From the NCBI RefSeq assembly GCF_000189535.1, contig NC_015145.1, positions 4,154,001 through 4,218,000 of the forward strand: a stretch of 64,000 nt of DNA, given 5' to 3'. The notes beneath the pieces were generated by a model. That model saw nothing but the letters and a program-made list of their open reading frames with translations, did no database searches and was not told where the DNA came from. This document shows positions 8,556 through 15,965 of this stretch, one piece after another. Each line of letters opens with the position of its first letter. The first letter of the stretch is position 1. The position numbers and the translations under genes are program-made. The stretch is from Pseudarthrobacter phenanthrenivorans Sphe3. GTDB taxonomy: Bacteria > Actinomycetota > Actinomycetes > Actinomycetales > Micrococcaceae.

Positions 8556-8765
8556 TCAGTCCACGAATTCGGACTGCGTCTCGATGAAGTCCCAGTCCGC
8601 CTCGGTAAGGACCGCCGCCGGATTGTCCGGATGCGGCCCGCCCGCCTCGGCGATGCCCTGGAGCACCGGAAGGGGCAGCTCCTCGGCACGGAGGTTCTCC
8701 CGCAGCCACTCCTTGCTGGCCAAGTCCAGATCCAGCCACCACATGAAGATTTCCATGATTTTCAC
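8556..8765 (-). CDS. Small hypothetical protein (about 69 aa)
   Basis: Unrecognised. The chain contains WWLDLDLASKEWLRENL and ends TEADWDFIETQSEFVD: acidic, tryptophan-rich, mostly helical, no signal or membrane segment. Start choice is uncertain: GTG at 8765 or ATG at 8756, with an AAAGG ribosome-binding site slightly too near the first and too far from the second. It precedes the BNR-repeat gene on the same strand by about 57 bp, so it may be co-transcribed with it. Confidence 0.55.
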   Translation of the reverse strand: MKIMEIFMWWLDLDLASKEWLRENLRAEELPLPVLQGIAEAGGPHPDNPAAVLTEADWDFIETQSEFVD

Positions 8766-9053
8766 GTACCTTTCGTTGTGCTCCAACGTTAGGCCCGGCA
8801 GCATTCGCGGACAAGATACACCGCCGGGAGGCAGGCAGCCAGTGCAGGTAGTCCCCCAAGCGATGCGGGTACCCGCAGGTAACCCACACTGACCGAAGTC
8901 CGGAAAAGACGAGTATCCCCTACTCAGGACTGTCTTGGGCCCCCCACCTAGCCTGAAAACTCAAGCAAGCTGACCGTGCTGCTGGGGCAATCGGCACCTG
9001 CCAGTCCTCCTCATCATGGTCCGTTTCACCATCAAAAATCCTGGGGAGAAAAA

Positions 9054-10241
9054 ATGAAACGTACCTTAGCCACACTGGGGGTGGCGGGGCTGGGTTTGAT
9101 CGGCCTCACGGCCCCTGCCCTGGCCGCAGATGGCATCAACGTCTGTCAAAAGGACGGATGCGTGGCACCGTCCGTCGTGCAGCTGGTCGACGCTGCCGGC
9201 AACGGCGGCGGCGGCGGCGGAAACGGCGGCGGCGGCGGCGGAAACGGCGGCGGCGGCGGCGGCGGAAACGGCGGCGGCGTAAATGACGGCGGCAACAATG
9301 GCGGCGGCAACGGCGGCGGCGGCGGCAACAACGGCGGCGGCAACAACGGCGGCGGCAACGGCGGCGGCGGCAACGGCGGCGGCGGCGGCAACAACGGCGG
9401 CGGCGGCGGCAACAACGGCGGCGGAAACGGCGGCGGCGTAAATGACGGCGGCAACAATGGCGGCGGCAACGGCGGCGGCGTAAATGACGGCGGCAACAAT
9501 GGCGGCGGCAACGGCGGCGGCGGCGGCAACAACGGCGGCGGCAACAACGGCGGCGGCAACAACGGCGGCGGCAACGGCGGCGGCGGCGGCAACAACGGCG
9601 GCGGCGGCGGCAACGGCGGCGGCGGCGGCAACAACGGCGGCGGCGGCGGCAACGGCGGCGGCGTAAATGACGGCGGCAACGGCGGCGGCAACGGCGGCGG
9701 CAACGGCGGCAACAACGGCGGCGGAAACGGTGGCGGCGGAAATGACGGCGGCAACAATGGCGGCGGCGGAAACGACGGCGGCAACGGCGGAGGCGGCGGC
9801 GGAAACGACGGCGGCAACGGCGGCGGCAACGGCGGCGGCAACGGCGGCGGCGGCGGCAATAACGACGGCGGCAACGGCGGAGGCGGAAACGACGGCGGCA
9901 ACAACGACGGCGGCAACGGCGGAGGCGGCGGCGGAAACGACGGCGGCGGCGGCGATACAGGCGGACCCGGTGGCGGCGAAACAGGCGGAACCGGCGGAAC
10001 CGGCGGCGGCGAAACAGTCGGTACTGCTGTAATTCCCGCGCAGTCTTTGGCCGCACAGCCCGCGGCACGCACCGGTGTTCCGGCAGCAACCTCTACCAGC
10101 CTCGGCACCAACCAGGGCTACAACGCACAGACCGCCGTGGGCGGCGCCGAAGGTTCGCCCGCCTGGCTCGGCGGACTGGGTGCACTGGCAGCAGCAGGAG
10201 CGGCGGTAGCAGTGCGCCGCCGGTCCGGCGCCACCAACTGA
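9054..10241 (+). CDS. Secreted glycine/asparagine-rich low-complexity protein with C-terminal membrane anchor
   Basis: A 395-residue exported protein. Residues 1-24 are a classical signal peptide (MKRTLATLG, hydrophobic core, ALA-A cleavage). A short cysteine pair (CQKDGC) follows, then about 270 residues of GGN/GGD-rich repeats. The C-terminus has a spacer, a hydrophobic helix (AWLGGLGALAAAGAAVAV) and a positive tail RRRSG, the layout of a sortase-anchored wall protein, but there is no LPXTG; the nearest candidates are YNAQTA and PAARTG. GGGGAG precedes the ATG as ribosome-binding site. A sortase gene follows directly after a strong terminator-like hairpin. Probable surface or matrix protein; exact role unknown. 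Confidence 0.8.
   Translation: MKRTLATLGVAGLGLIGLTAPALAADGINVCQKDGCVAPSVVQLVDAAGNGGGGGGNGGGGGGNGGGGGGGNGGGVNDGGNNGGGNGGGGGNNGGGNNGGGNGGGGNGGGGGNNGGGGGNNGGGNGGGVNDGGNNGGGNGGGVNDGGNNGGGNGGGGGNNGGGNNGGGNNGGGNGGGGGNNGGGGGNGGGGGNNGGGGGNGGGVNDGGNGGGNGGGNGGNNGGGNGGGGNDGGNNGGGGNDGGNGGGGGGNDGGNGGGNGGGNGGGGGNNDGGNGGGGNDGGNNDGGNGGGGGGNDGGGGDTGGPGGGETGGTGGTGGGETVGTAVIPAQSLAAQPAARTGVPAATSTSLGTNQGYNAQTAVGGAEGSPAWLGGLGALAAAGAAVAVRRRSGATN
9196..10017 (+). repeat. Tandem GGC-rich codon repeat encoding GGN/GGD/GGG units
   Basis: In-frame imperfect repeat of units such as ggcggcggcaac and ggcggcggcggcaac, with variants ggaaacgac and gtaaatgac (encoding VND). Larger blocks recur, for example GGVNDGGNNGGGNGG three times at about 9276, 9436 and 9477. 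The region is expected to be prone to slippage and to assembly error. The long reading frames on the other strand (Pro-, Arg- or Ala-rich) are by-products of the composition. Confidence 0.9.
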
Positions 10242-10276
10242 CACCACGGCCCACGCCGCGTCACGCGGCCATCGAC

Positions 10277-10317
10277 AAGGAAGGCATCCCGCCAGTGCCC
10301 GGCGGGATGCCTTCCTT
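10277..10317 (+). terminator. Strong stem-loop after glycine-rich gene
   Basis: A perfect 17-bp inverted repeat (10277-10293 and 10301-10317, arms AAGGAAGGCATCCCGCC and its complement) with a 7-base loop, followed by a pyrimidine-rich CCTTTCCC rather than a clean T run. It lies 36 bp after the stop of the glycine-rich gene and before the sortase ribosome-binding site, so it should limit read-through between the two. Confidence 0.75.
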
Positions 10318-10358
10318 CCTTTCCCAGTTCCCTTCCACCTCCACCGCCGAGGAGCACG

Positions 10359-11090
10359 ATGGCAAAGATCCACAGCCGGCACGCAGCGGAAACCAAAGGG
10401 CGGCGGCGCCGATGGAACCGTGGCGACCTGGCCATCATGCTGTGCGGTGTCCTCGCCTTTCTATCCATCACCTTTGGCGCTCCCCTGATCAGCCAACCCA
10501 GCCGGGTCCCGGGCGGAGCGGTGGAGTCCATGGCCAGCGGGGTTCCCGTGGCCGAGCCGGCCCCCATCGCCGTAGCGGGAACTCCGGACGGGGCCACGGC
10601 GCCTCCCCGGCCGGCCGCCGGTTCAGTTGCCCAGCCCCAACTCCCGGAAGCGGCACAACCGCGCCGGATCCGATACCCGTCCGCAGCCTTCGATGTTCCC
10701 GTCCACCCGCTCGAACTGGACGGCGCGGCGCAGTCCAGCCAGACCATCGTGCCGCCAGCCACCAAGGACGGCTACTGGCTGACCCCCTTCGGCACGCCAG
10801 GCCAGGGTTCGGCCAACACCACCTATGTCATCGGTCACAGCTGGGAAGGCGCGGAGGCACCCTTCAACAACCTCAGCTCAGCGGCCGCGGTGGGTGACCT
10901 GTTCCAGGTAGAGACCGCCATGGGCACCATCTCCTACCGGGTGGACAGTGTGACCACCTATCTCAAGTCCAGCCTGAAGGACAGCCCCATCTGGGAGATA
11001 GTGCCCAACCGCTTGGTCCTGATCAGTTGCTTCACCGAGGACCCCTGGGGGAAAAACGTCGTCATTACGGCTTCACCTGCGGTTTCCTAG
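10359..11090 (+). CDS. Class E/F-like sortase, apparently lacking the catalytic arginine
   Basis: Membrane-anchored transpeptidase of 243 residues: basic N-terminus, one membrane helix at about 24-44 (LAIMLCGVLAFLSITFGAPLI), proline/alanine-rich linker to about 105, then the sortase barrel. The catalytic histidine is H160 (VIGHSW) and cysteine C224 (LVLISCFTED). Strikingly, no arginine occurs between C224 and the C-terminus (FTEDPWGKNVVITASPAVS); K232 is the only basic residue where family members carry the essential Arg. A GAGGAG ribosome-binding site precedes the ATG. It follows a glycine-rich wall-protein-like gene, its likely substrate. Either the Arg role is taken by another residue or the enzyme is altered. 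Confidence 0.82.
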   Translation: MAKIHSRHAAETKGRRRRWNRGDLAIMLCGVLAFLSITFGAPLISQPSRVPGGAVESMASGVPVAEPAPIAVAGTPDGATAPPRPAAGSVAQPQLPEAAQPRRIRYPSAAFDVPVHPLELDGAAQSSQTIVPPATKDGYWLTPFGTPGQGSANTTYVIGHSWEGAEAPFNNLSSAAAVGDLFQVETAMGTISYRVDSVTTYLKSSLKDSPIWEIVPNRLVLISCFTEDPWGKNVVITASPAVS

Positions 11091-11168
11091 CCCGCTTCTT
11101 CCTGCTGGTCCCAGCTGTGGCCGCCGGCCTGACTGTGCAAGCACGTTTCCCCGGGCGGACAATAGGCT

Positions 11169-11687
11169 ATGACCTCAGAACGATTCAATGGGACGGCCCC
11201 ACTCCTGGTGGGCGTCATGCCCAAGCAGCATCCCGAAGTCCTGCAGACCGCAACCACCCTCGCCGCACGCTTGGGTGCACCCCTGGTCTGCGCCTACGTG
11301 GACGAGGCCAGCTACCTCGTGGAATGGGATCCTGCACGCTCAGCCCACCGGCTGTCCCTCCATCCGGACGCTGACGACAAGGAAATCCGTGCCCTCACAT
11401 CGGAGCTGGAGTCAGTGATACAGGCAGCGGCGGCGAAGGTGCCGGCCGGTGACGACGGCGTGGAATGGACCTTGCGGACGCTGGCAGGAGATCCGGCCCG
11501 CGCGCTGGCGCAGCTTGCTGCGGAAACCGACGCCCCAATGATCATCGTGGGCACCTCTGAACGCGGGTTCTCCCACCGGATCGCGGAAGCCCTGAACGGA
11601 TCGGTGGGCGCCTGGCTGACCCACCACCAAAGCAGGCCCGTCCTGGTGGTCCCCTACCGGATGCCCGCCCACGAAGACAGGCCCTAG
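11169..11687 (+). CDS. Universal stress protein (UspA family)
   Basis: Single-domain Usp of 172 residues: N-terminal beta strand PLLVGVMP, helix LQTATTLAARLGAPLVCAYVD, and the C-terminal nucleotide-binding region MIIVGTSERGFSHRIAEALNGSVGAWLTHH ending in PVLVVPY. The G-rich ATP motif is slightly degenerate (GTSERG ... NGS). Such proteins act in the cytoplasm under starvation or stress and often dimerise. It follows the sortase gene by 78 bp; co-transcription is possible. Confidence 0.88.
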   Translation: MTSERFNGTAPLLVGVMPKQHPEVLQTATTLAARLGAPLVCAYVDEASYLVEWDPARSAHRLSLHPDADDKEIRALTSELESVIQAAAAKVPAGDDGVEWTLRTLAGDPARALAQLAAETDAPMIIVGTSERGFSHRIAEALNGSVGAWLTHHQSRPVLVVPYRMPAHEDRP

Positions 11688-11782
11688 TCAGCCGCTGCAG
11701 GGCTCCGCGCCTGCTGGAGCATGCTCGAAAAATAAAGCGAAAGTAGTTATTCCGCATGCTGGCGGCTTGCGCTACCAGACAG

Positions 11783-11886
11783 TAAGCTGATTCAAGCAGG
11801 CCGGTTCCAACCACCAGGGAACGGGAACTGCCCAAGAGCTGCTCCGGAGTGCGTATCCCCCAATAACGCACTCCGGAGCTTTTTTG
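11783..11886 (+). ncRNA. Candidate small RNA or terminator unit upstream of csoR
   Basis: A possible short transcription unit: a TAAGCT -10-like hexamer at 11783-11788 (a common actinobacterial form), then about 90 nt containing a small hairpin (GTTCC/GGAAC near 11803-11822) and a strong intrinsic terminator. Alternatively it is only the 3' end of the stress-protein message. No reading frame in it looks coding, and I do not match it to a named RNA family. Confidence 0.3.
11841..11885 (+). terminator. Intrinsic terminator
   Basis: A perfect 14-bp stem (GCTCCGGAGTGCGT at 11841-11854, complement at 11866-11879) with an 11-base loop containing CCCCC, followed directly by a run of six T. It separates the stress-protein region from the copper operon. 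Confidence 0.92.
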
Positions 11887-11921
11887 TGCCCGGAAAGATG
11901 TGGGGGACGTAGCTCTGCGGA

Positions 11922-11963
11922 TACCCCCATGGGGTACTTGAATTTATACCCCTTGGGGGTATA
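11922..11963 (+). promoter_or_regulatory. Two CsoR-type copper operators in the csoR promoter
   Basis: Two GC-core palindromes: TACCCCCATGGGGTA at 11922-11936 and TATACCCCTTGGGGGTATA at 11945-11963. Both have the TACCCC/GGGGTA half-sites known for CsoR. The second fills the space between a possible -35 (TTGAAT, 11938-11943) and -10 (TATATG, 11960-11965), so bound CsoR would exclude RNA polymerase until Cu(I) releases it. The predicted start of transcription is within a few bases of the csoR ATG at 11975. Confidence 0.85.
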
Positions 11964-11974
11964 TGGTGAATTTC

Positions 11975-12325
11975 ATGAACACCACGGAAGAAGCGGTTCA
12001 GGCTGCCCAGGCACCCGGGCAGGACCTCGCGCCGCACGGCTACACCGCCAACAAGGAGGCATACCTCCGCAGGCTGAAGCGCATCGAGGGCCAGGTCCGC
12101 GGAATTGCACGCATGGTGGATGAGGACAAGTACTGCATCGATATCCTCACCCAGGTTTCAGCCGTCACCAAGGCGTTGCACGCAGTCAGCCTGGGACTGG
12201 TGGAAGAACACATTGGCCACTGCGTTGTGGGCGCCGCCAATGAGCCCGACCCCGCAGTCCGCGCCGAAGCGATCGACGTAAAGGTCAAGGAAGCGGCCGA
12301 CGCCATCGGCCGGCTGCTTCGCTGA
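11975..12325 (+). CDS. csoR: Copper-sensing transcriptional repressor CsoR
   Basis: All-helical DUF156-family repressor of 116 residues. The Cu(I) ligands are C54, H79 and C83, with the same 25- and 4-residue spacing as C36/H61/C65 of the mycobacterial protein. The hallmark helix YLRRLKRIEGQVRGIARMV is present. ATG 11975 is preferred over 11963 because the latter lies inside the second operator and 11975 has GGTGA five bases upstream; a near-leaderless transcript is also possible. It autoregulates through the paired operators just upstream and heads the csoR-copZ-copA operon. Confidence 0.95.
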   Translation: MNTTEEAVQAAQAPGQDLAPHGYTANKEAYLRRLKRIEGQVRGIARMVDEDKYCIDILTQVSAVTKALHAVSLGLVEEHIGHCVVGAANEPDPAVRAEAIDVKVKEAADAIGRLLR

Positions 12326-12405
12326 CCCGGATCCCGACCCCACGAACCCTTACCCCTGGACCCCTCAATGCCGGCCACCGCCGGCCAACCCTTTAGGAGC
12401 AAGCC

Positions 12406-12645
12406 ATGAGCACCACCTCCCCTACCACCACCACAGTCAGCGTCTCCGGGATGACCTGCGGGCACTGCGTCTCGGCAGTCAGTGAGGAACTCGAGGCACT
12501 GGCTGGCGTTGAAGAGGTCAACGTCGAGCTGAACGCCGGCGGCATTTCCACCGTGACCATCACCTCCAGCAACGAATTGTCGCCGGCTGAAATCGGCGAG
12601 GCTGTGGCTGAAGCCGGCTATCTGGTCGTCGCCAACGAGGCCTGA
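12406..12645 (+). CDS. copZ: Copper chaperone, single HMA domain (CopZ)
   Basis: Soluble metallochaperone of 79 residues with the Cu(I)-binding motif MTCGHC at residues 16-21 and the ferredoxin-like HMA pattern (VSAVSEELEALAGVEEVNVELN ... AGYLV). It would hand Cu(I) to the neighbouring P-type ATPase. TAGGAG ribosome-binding site 7 bp before the ATG. It sits 80 bp after csoR and 24 bp before copA in the same operon. Confidence 0.93.
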   Translation: MSTTSPTTTTVSVSGMTCGHCVSAVSEELEALAGVEEVNVELNAGGISTVTITSSNELSPAEIGEAVAEAGYLVVANEA

Positions 12646-12669
12646 AGCCACCACTGATTTGGGAGCCGC

Positions 12670-15132
12670 ATGAGCAACCAGGAACTTCTCCACCAGCCGG
12701 CAACCCGCGTGGTGGAACTCGACATCGAAGGCATGACCTGCGCCTCCTGCGTTAACCGCGTGGAGAAAAAGCTCGGCAAGCTCGACGGCGTGCAGGCTTC
12801 AGTCAACCTCCCGCTCGAGTCAGCGCACGTGACAGTCCCGGCGGGGATCACTGATGAGCAACTGATAGAAACCGTCAACGCAGCGGGCTATAAAGCGAAG
12901 ATCCATGGGATACCAGAAGGCGCGGGTGAGGAAACCAGCGCATCCGGGAACGTGCCGGCAGGCGGTGACGGCGGGGATTTGCGGCAGCATGCGTCCAAGC
13001 TGGACCCACCGCGGCAGGGTTCCTTGGACGAGCTTGCGAGGCCAGGGAACCGCCGGGGAGGAACGAGCGAGCACGCAGAGCAAGTCGCCGTTGGCACCGC
13101 GGACGCTACACCCGTTGCCAGCGCAGCCGCCAAGCTCCGCCCGCGCCTGATCCTGGCGGCAATCCTGACAGTCCCTGTTTTCCTGGTCTCCATGGTCCCC
13201 GTGGCCCAGTTCCCCCACTGGGGCTGGGTGGCGGCGCTGCTTGCACTGCCGGTGGTGACCTGGGCGGCATGGCCCTTCCACCGGGCGGCGGCCATCAATG
13301 CCAGGCACCTGGCTTCCACGATGGACACGCTGGTGTCCATCGGCGTGGCAGCCGCCTACCTGTTCTCCGCCTGGCAGCTGTTGGCCGATCCGCGGATGAC
13401 CGAACATCCGGGGATGGAAGGCATGGAGACCGGCGGCCTCTACTTTGAAGTGGCCGCCGTGGTGACCACCTTCCTCCTGCTGGGCCGGTACCTGGAGGCC
13501 AGCGCCAAGCAGAAAGCCGGCGACGCGCTGCGGGCCCTCCTGAACCTGGGTGCCAAGGACGCCACCGTCCTGCGTGACGGCAGGGAGGAGAGGATCCGCG
13601 CGGACCAGCTGCAGGTGGGTGATGTCCTGGTGGTCCGCCCCGGCGAGAAGATCGCCACCGATGGCGTGGTTGCAGACGGCAACTCCGCGGTGGACGCCTC
13701 CCTGGTGACGGGCGAATCGGTCCCGGTGGAAGTGGGCCCTGGCAGCCGCGTCACCGGCGCCACCATCAACACCTCGGGACGCCTGCTGGTACGGGCAACC
13801 CGCGTGGGCTCCGAAACAACCCTCGCCCAGATGGCCCGCCTGGTCTCCCAGGCACAGACCGGCAAAGCGCCCATCGCGCGCCTGGCAGACCGCATCAGCG
13901 CGGTCTTCGTTCCGGTGGTCCTGGCTATCGCCGCGCTCACATTCCTGCTCTGGCTGCTTATCACGGGACCCGATGCCAGCAGCGGCGACCTGCGCTCCGC
14001 GTTCACCGCCGCCGTCGCCGTCCTGGTGATCGCCTGCCCCTGCGCCCTGGGGCTGGCCACGCCCGTGGGCCTGCTGACCGGCACCGGGCGGGGAGCCCAA
14101 CTGGGCATCCTCATCAAGGGGCCGCAGGTCCTGGAGGACACCCGGACCGTTGACACCATCCTGCTGGACAAGACCGGCACGGTGACCACCGGTGTCCTGG
14201 CCGTGGACGCAACCCTTGCCTTCGAGGGCTTCGCCGAGGGCGAGGTGCTGCGGCTTGCGGGAGCGGTGGAGGCGGCATCGGAACATCCCGTGGCCCGCGC
14301 CATTGCCGCTGCCGCCCAGGCGAGAGCCAGGGACAGCCAGGCATGGGACGACGGCGGGGCGCTGCCTTCCGTGGCGGACTTCCGTTCCGCCCCCGGCGGC
14401 GGCGTCTCAGGGACTGTCGAAGGCAGGCTGGTGACGGCCGGCCGCACGGGGTGGCTGGAGCAAAACTGCACCAAACCCACACCGGAGCAGCAGTCTTCAC
14501 TGGCAGCAGCGGAAGCAACCGGTGCCACGGCCATCTGGGTTGCGGTGGACGGCGCCGTTGCCGGCATCATCAGCCTTCGGGACACGGTCAAGGAGGGCTC
14601 GGCTGCCGCGATCGCCCGGCTGCGGGAACTCGGCCTGCGGCCCATTCTGCTCACCGGCGACAACGCAGCCGTGGCTGCACAGGTGGCGGCCGCCGTCGGC
14701 ATTGACAAGGAAGACGTCTATGCCGGGGTCCTGCCGGAAGGGAAAGTCGAGGCAGTCCGGGAGCTGCAGGCGCGCGGAGCCACCGTGGCTATGGCAGGGG
14801 ACGGAGTCAACGACGCAGCCGCGCTTGCGCAGGCGGATCTCGGCATTGCAATGGGATCGGGAACGGACGTGGCCATCGAGGCGGCGGACCTCACCGTCAT
14901 GGGCAACAATCTCGCCCAGGTGGCCCAGGCCATCGAACTCTCCCGCAGGACGCTGGCCACTATCAAGACCAACCTCTTCTGGGCGTTCTTCTACAACGCC
15001 GTGGGCATCCCGGTGGCCGCGCTGGGCCTGCTCAACCCAATGATCGCCGGTGCCGCCATGGCCGCCAGCTCAGTCCTGGTGGTGGCCAACTCGCTCCGGC
15101 TGCGGAGCTTTGGAAAGCAGCAGGGCACGTAG
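12670..15132 (+). CDS. copA: Copper-exporting P1B-type ATPase CopA
   Basis: Membrane Cu(I) efflux pump of 820 residues. An N-terminal HMA domain carries MTCASC (22-27). After a long polar linker (about residues 77-155) come eight predicted helices with the intramembrane CPC motif C456-P-C458, the phosphorylation site D500 in DKTGT, an HP motif (SEHPVA), and the hinge GDGVND at 710-715. TGES of the actuator domain is also present. The linker is unusually long and encoded by DNA containing a hairpin that looks like an inserted repeat. Third gene of the CsoR-controlled operon. Confidence 0.96.
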   Translation: MSNQELLHQPATRVVELDIEGMTCASCVNRVEKKLGKLDGVQASVNLPLESAHVTVPAGITDEQLIETVNAAGYKAKIHGIPEGAGEETSASGNVPAGGDGGDLRQHASKLDPPRQGSLDELARPGNRRGGTSEHAEQVAVGTADATPVASAAAKLRPRLILAAILTVPVFLVSMVPVAQFPHWGWVAALLALPVVTWAAWPFHRAAAINARHLASTMDTLVSIGVAAAYLFSAWQLLADPRMTEHPGMEGMETGGLYFEVAAVVTTFLLLGRYLEASAKQKAGDALRALLNLGAKDATVLRDGREERIRADQLQVGDVLVVRPGEKIATDGVVADGNSAVDASLVTGESVPVEVGPGSRVTGATINTSGRLLVRATRVGSETTLAQMARLVSQAQTGKAPIARLADRISAVFVPVVLAIAALTFLLWLLITGPDASSGDLRSAFTAAVAVLVIACPCALGLATPVGLLTGTGRGAQLGILIKGPQVLEDTRTVDTILLDKTGTVTTGVLAVDATLAFEGFAEGEVLRLAGAVEAASEHPVARAIAAAAQARARDSQAWDDGGALPSVADFRSAPGGGVSGTVEGRLVTAGRTGWLEQNCTKPTPEQQSSLAAAEATGATAIWVAVDGAVAGIISLRDTVKEGSAAAIARLRELGLRPILLTGDNAAVAAQVAAAVGIDKEDVYAGVLPEGKVEAVRELQARGATVAMAGDGVNDAAALAQADLGIAMGSGTDVAIEAADLTVMGNNLAQVAQAIELSRRTLATIKTNLFWAFFYNAVGIPVAALGLLNPMIAGAAMAASSVLVVANSLRLRSFGKQQGT
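13012..13075 (+). repeat. Hairpin-forming, repeat-like DNA inside the copA linker
   Basis: Imperfect inverted repeat GGTTCCTTGG (13018-13027) and CCAGGGAACC (13042-13051) around GACGAGCTTGCGAG, followed by GGAACGAGCGAGCACGC. This style (gagcttgcgag / gaacgagcgag) resembles short palindromic dispersed repeats recalled from Arthrobacter genomes. It is in frame and encodes the charged, disordered segment QGSLDELARPGNRRGGTSEHAEQ. Only one copy is present in the window, so its repeated nature is an inference. Confidence 0.45.
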
Positions 15133-15142
15133 GCAGGGAATG

Positions 15143-15415
15143 TCAGGCAGCCCCGTACCGGACTGCCGCGCGGGCCTTGGCCTTTGCCGCCTCCGTTTCG
15201 CGGTCCTTGGGCGGGGCCTGCGACACCAGTGCGTCAAGGAGGTGCTGGGTGACGTGCGCGATCTCGTGGACCGCGGCGTCAAAGGCCTCCTGGTTCGCCT
15301 TCGATGGCTTGGTACTGCCGCTGATCTTGCGTACATACTGCAGGGCAGCGGCGTGCACTTCCTCCGACGTGGCGTGCGGTTCGAAGTTGTGGAGGGTTCG
15401 GATATTCCGGCACAT
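15143..15415 (-). CDS. DUF2277 family protein
   Basis: Small cytosolic protein of 90 residues with the characteristic DUF2277 start MCRNIRTLHNFEPHAT followed by EEVHAAALQYVRKISGSTKPS, then a helical region that resembles a short antitoxin-like or nucleoid-type helix bundle. Function is unknown for the family. The alanine/lysine-rich C-terminus (AAKAKARAAVRYGAA) is variable in homologues. It is convergent with copA, with 10 bp between the stops. Confidence 0.88.
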   Translation of the reverse strand: MCRNIRTLHNFEPHATSEEVHAAALQYVRKISGSTKPSKANQEAFDAAVHEIAHVTQHLLDALVSQAPPKDRETEAAKAKARAAVRYGAA

Positions 15416-15625
15416 ACAGCCATGCTAGGCTCTGGAACGCCTGGGATCGACCCTCCTCCCGCCGCCGCCGGCCGTGCCATGTGGAGGCCGCATGGGCAGG
15501 GGTGCCCATCGACACTGTTTCGAGGGCCACGGTAGGTTTTAGGCAATGGATCTTCCGGATGAGCCGGGAGGCCGCTGGGGATGCCGACTTGGTTCGGATC
15601 CATGACTCTATGAGGAGAAAAACTG

Positions 15626-15889
15626 ATGGCTATTTGGGGTGCAGACGTTCAGCAGCTTCGTCAGCTGGGCAGCAAGCTTCAGTCGGGTGCCGCCGAGATC
15701 GAGAACCAGAAGTCGGCCCTTACCAATCTCCTGAACGGCACTGACTGGAAGGGCCCGGACGCGGAGAAGTTCCGCGACGAATGGAGCGGTACCCACACCA
15801 CCATGCTGACCAAGGTGGCGGAAGCGCTCAAGGAAGCCGGCGGCAAGGCCAAGCGCAACGCCGAGGAGCAGGACCAGGCCTCGCGCTGA
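15626..15889 (+). CDS. WXG100-family (ESAT-6-like) protein
   Basis: Helical hairpin protein of 87 residues with the turn motif W41-K-G43 (TDWKGPDAEKFRDEW) at its centre, the defining feature of WXG100 substrates of type VII secretion. A strong GAGGAG ribosome-binding site precedes the ATG. No EccC ATPase, partner WXG protein or toxin is encoded within 10 kb either side, so it is an orphan here; the secretion apparatus must be elsewhere if it is exported. Confidence 0.9.
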   Translation: MAIWGADVQQLRQLGSKLQSGAAEIENQKSALTNLLNGTDWKGPDAEKFRDEWSGTHTTMLTKVAEALKEAGGKAKRNAEEQDQASR

Positions 15890-15915
15890 TTCCTGCAGCT
15901 TCACGCACGCACCGC

Positions 15916-15948
15916 CAGCAGGCCCGGACGCACAGTCCGGGCCTGCTG
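15916..15948 (+). terminator. Stem-loop terminator after WXG100 gene
   Basis: A perfect 14-bp stem CAGCAGGCCCGGAC (15916-15929) with its complement at 15935-15948 and a 5-base loop, 26 bp after the WXG100 stop. The following CGGCTTAAGG lacks a long T run, so termination may be partial; it can also serve the convergent EamA gene. Confidence 0.75.
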
Positions 15949-15965
15949 CGGCTTAAGGCCTTTGG

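Noticed and set aside
9066..10382. Long reading frames opposite the glycine-rich gene (Pro-, Ala- and Arg-rich, 317-438 codons)
   Set aside because: They are by-products of the GGC-rich repeat read on the other strand: no ribosome-binding site, no domain and extreme composition.
11841..11885. 6C-type RNA motif
   Set aside because: Only one loop has a cytosine run and it is five, not six; the second C-loop hairpin of that RNA is missing.
12820..14286. 488-codon minus-strand frame opposite copA
   Set aside because: copA motifs are intact; the antisense frame has His/Gln/Gly-rich composition typical of high-GC shadows.
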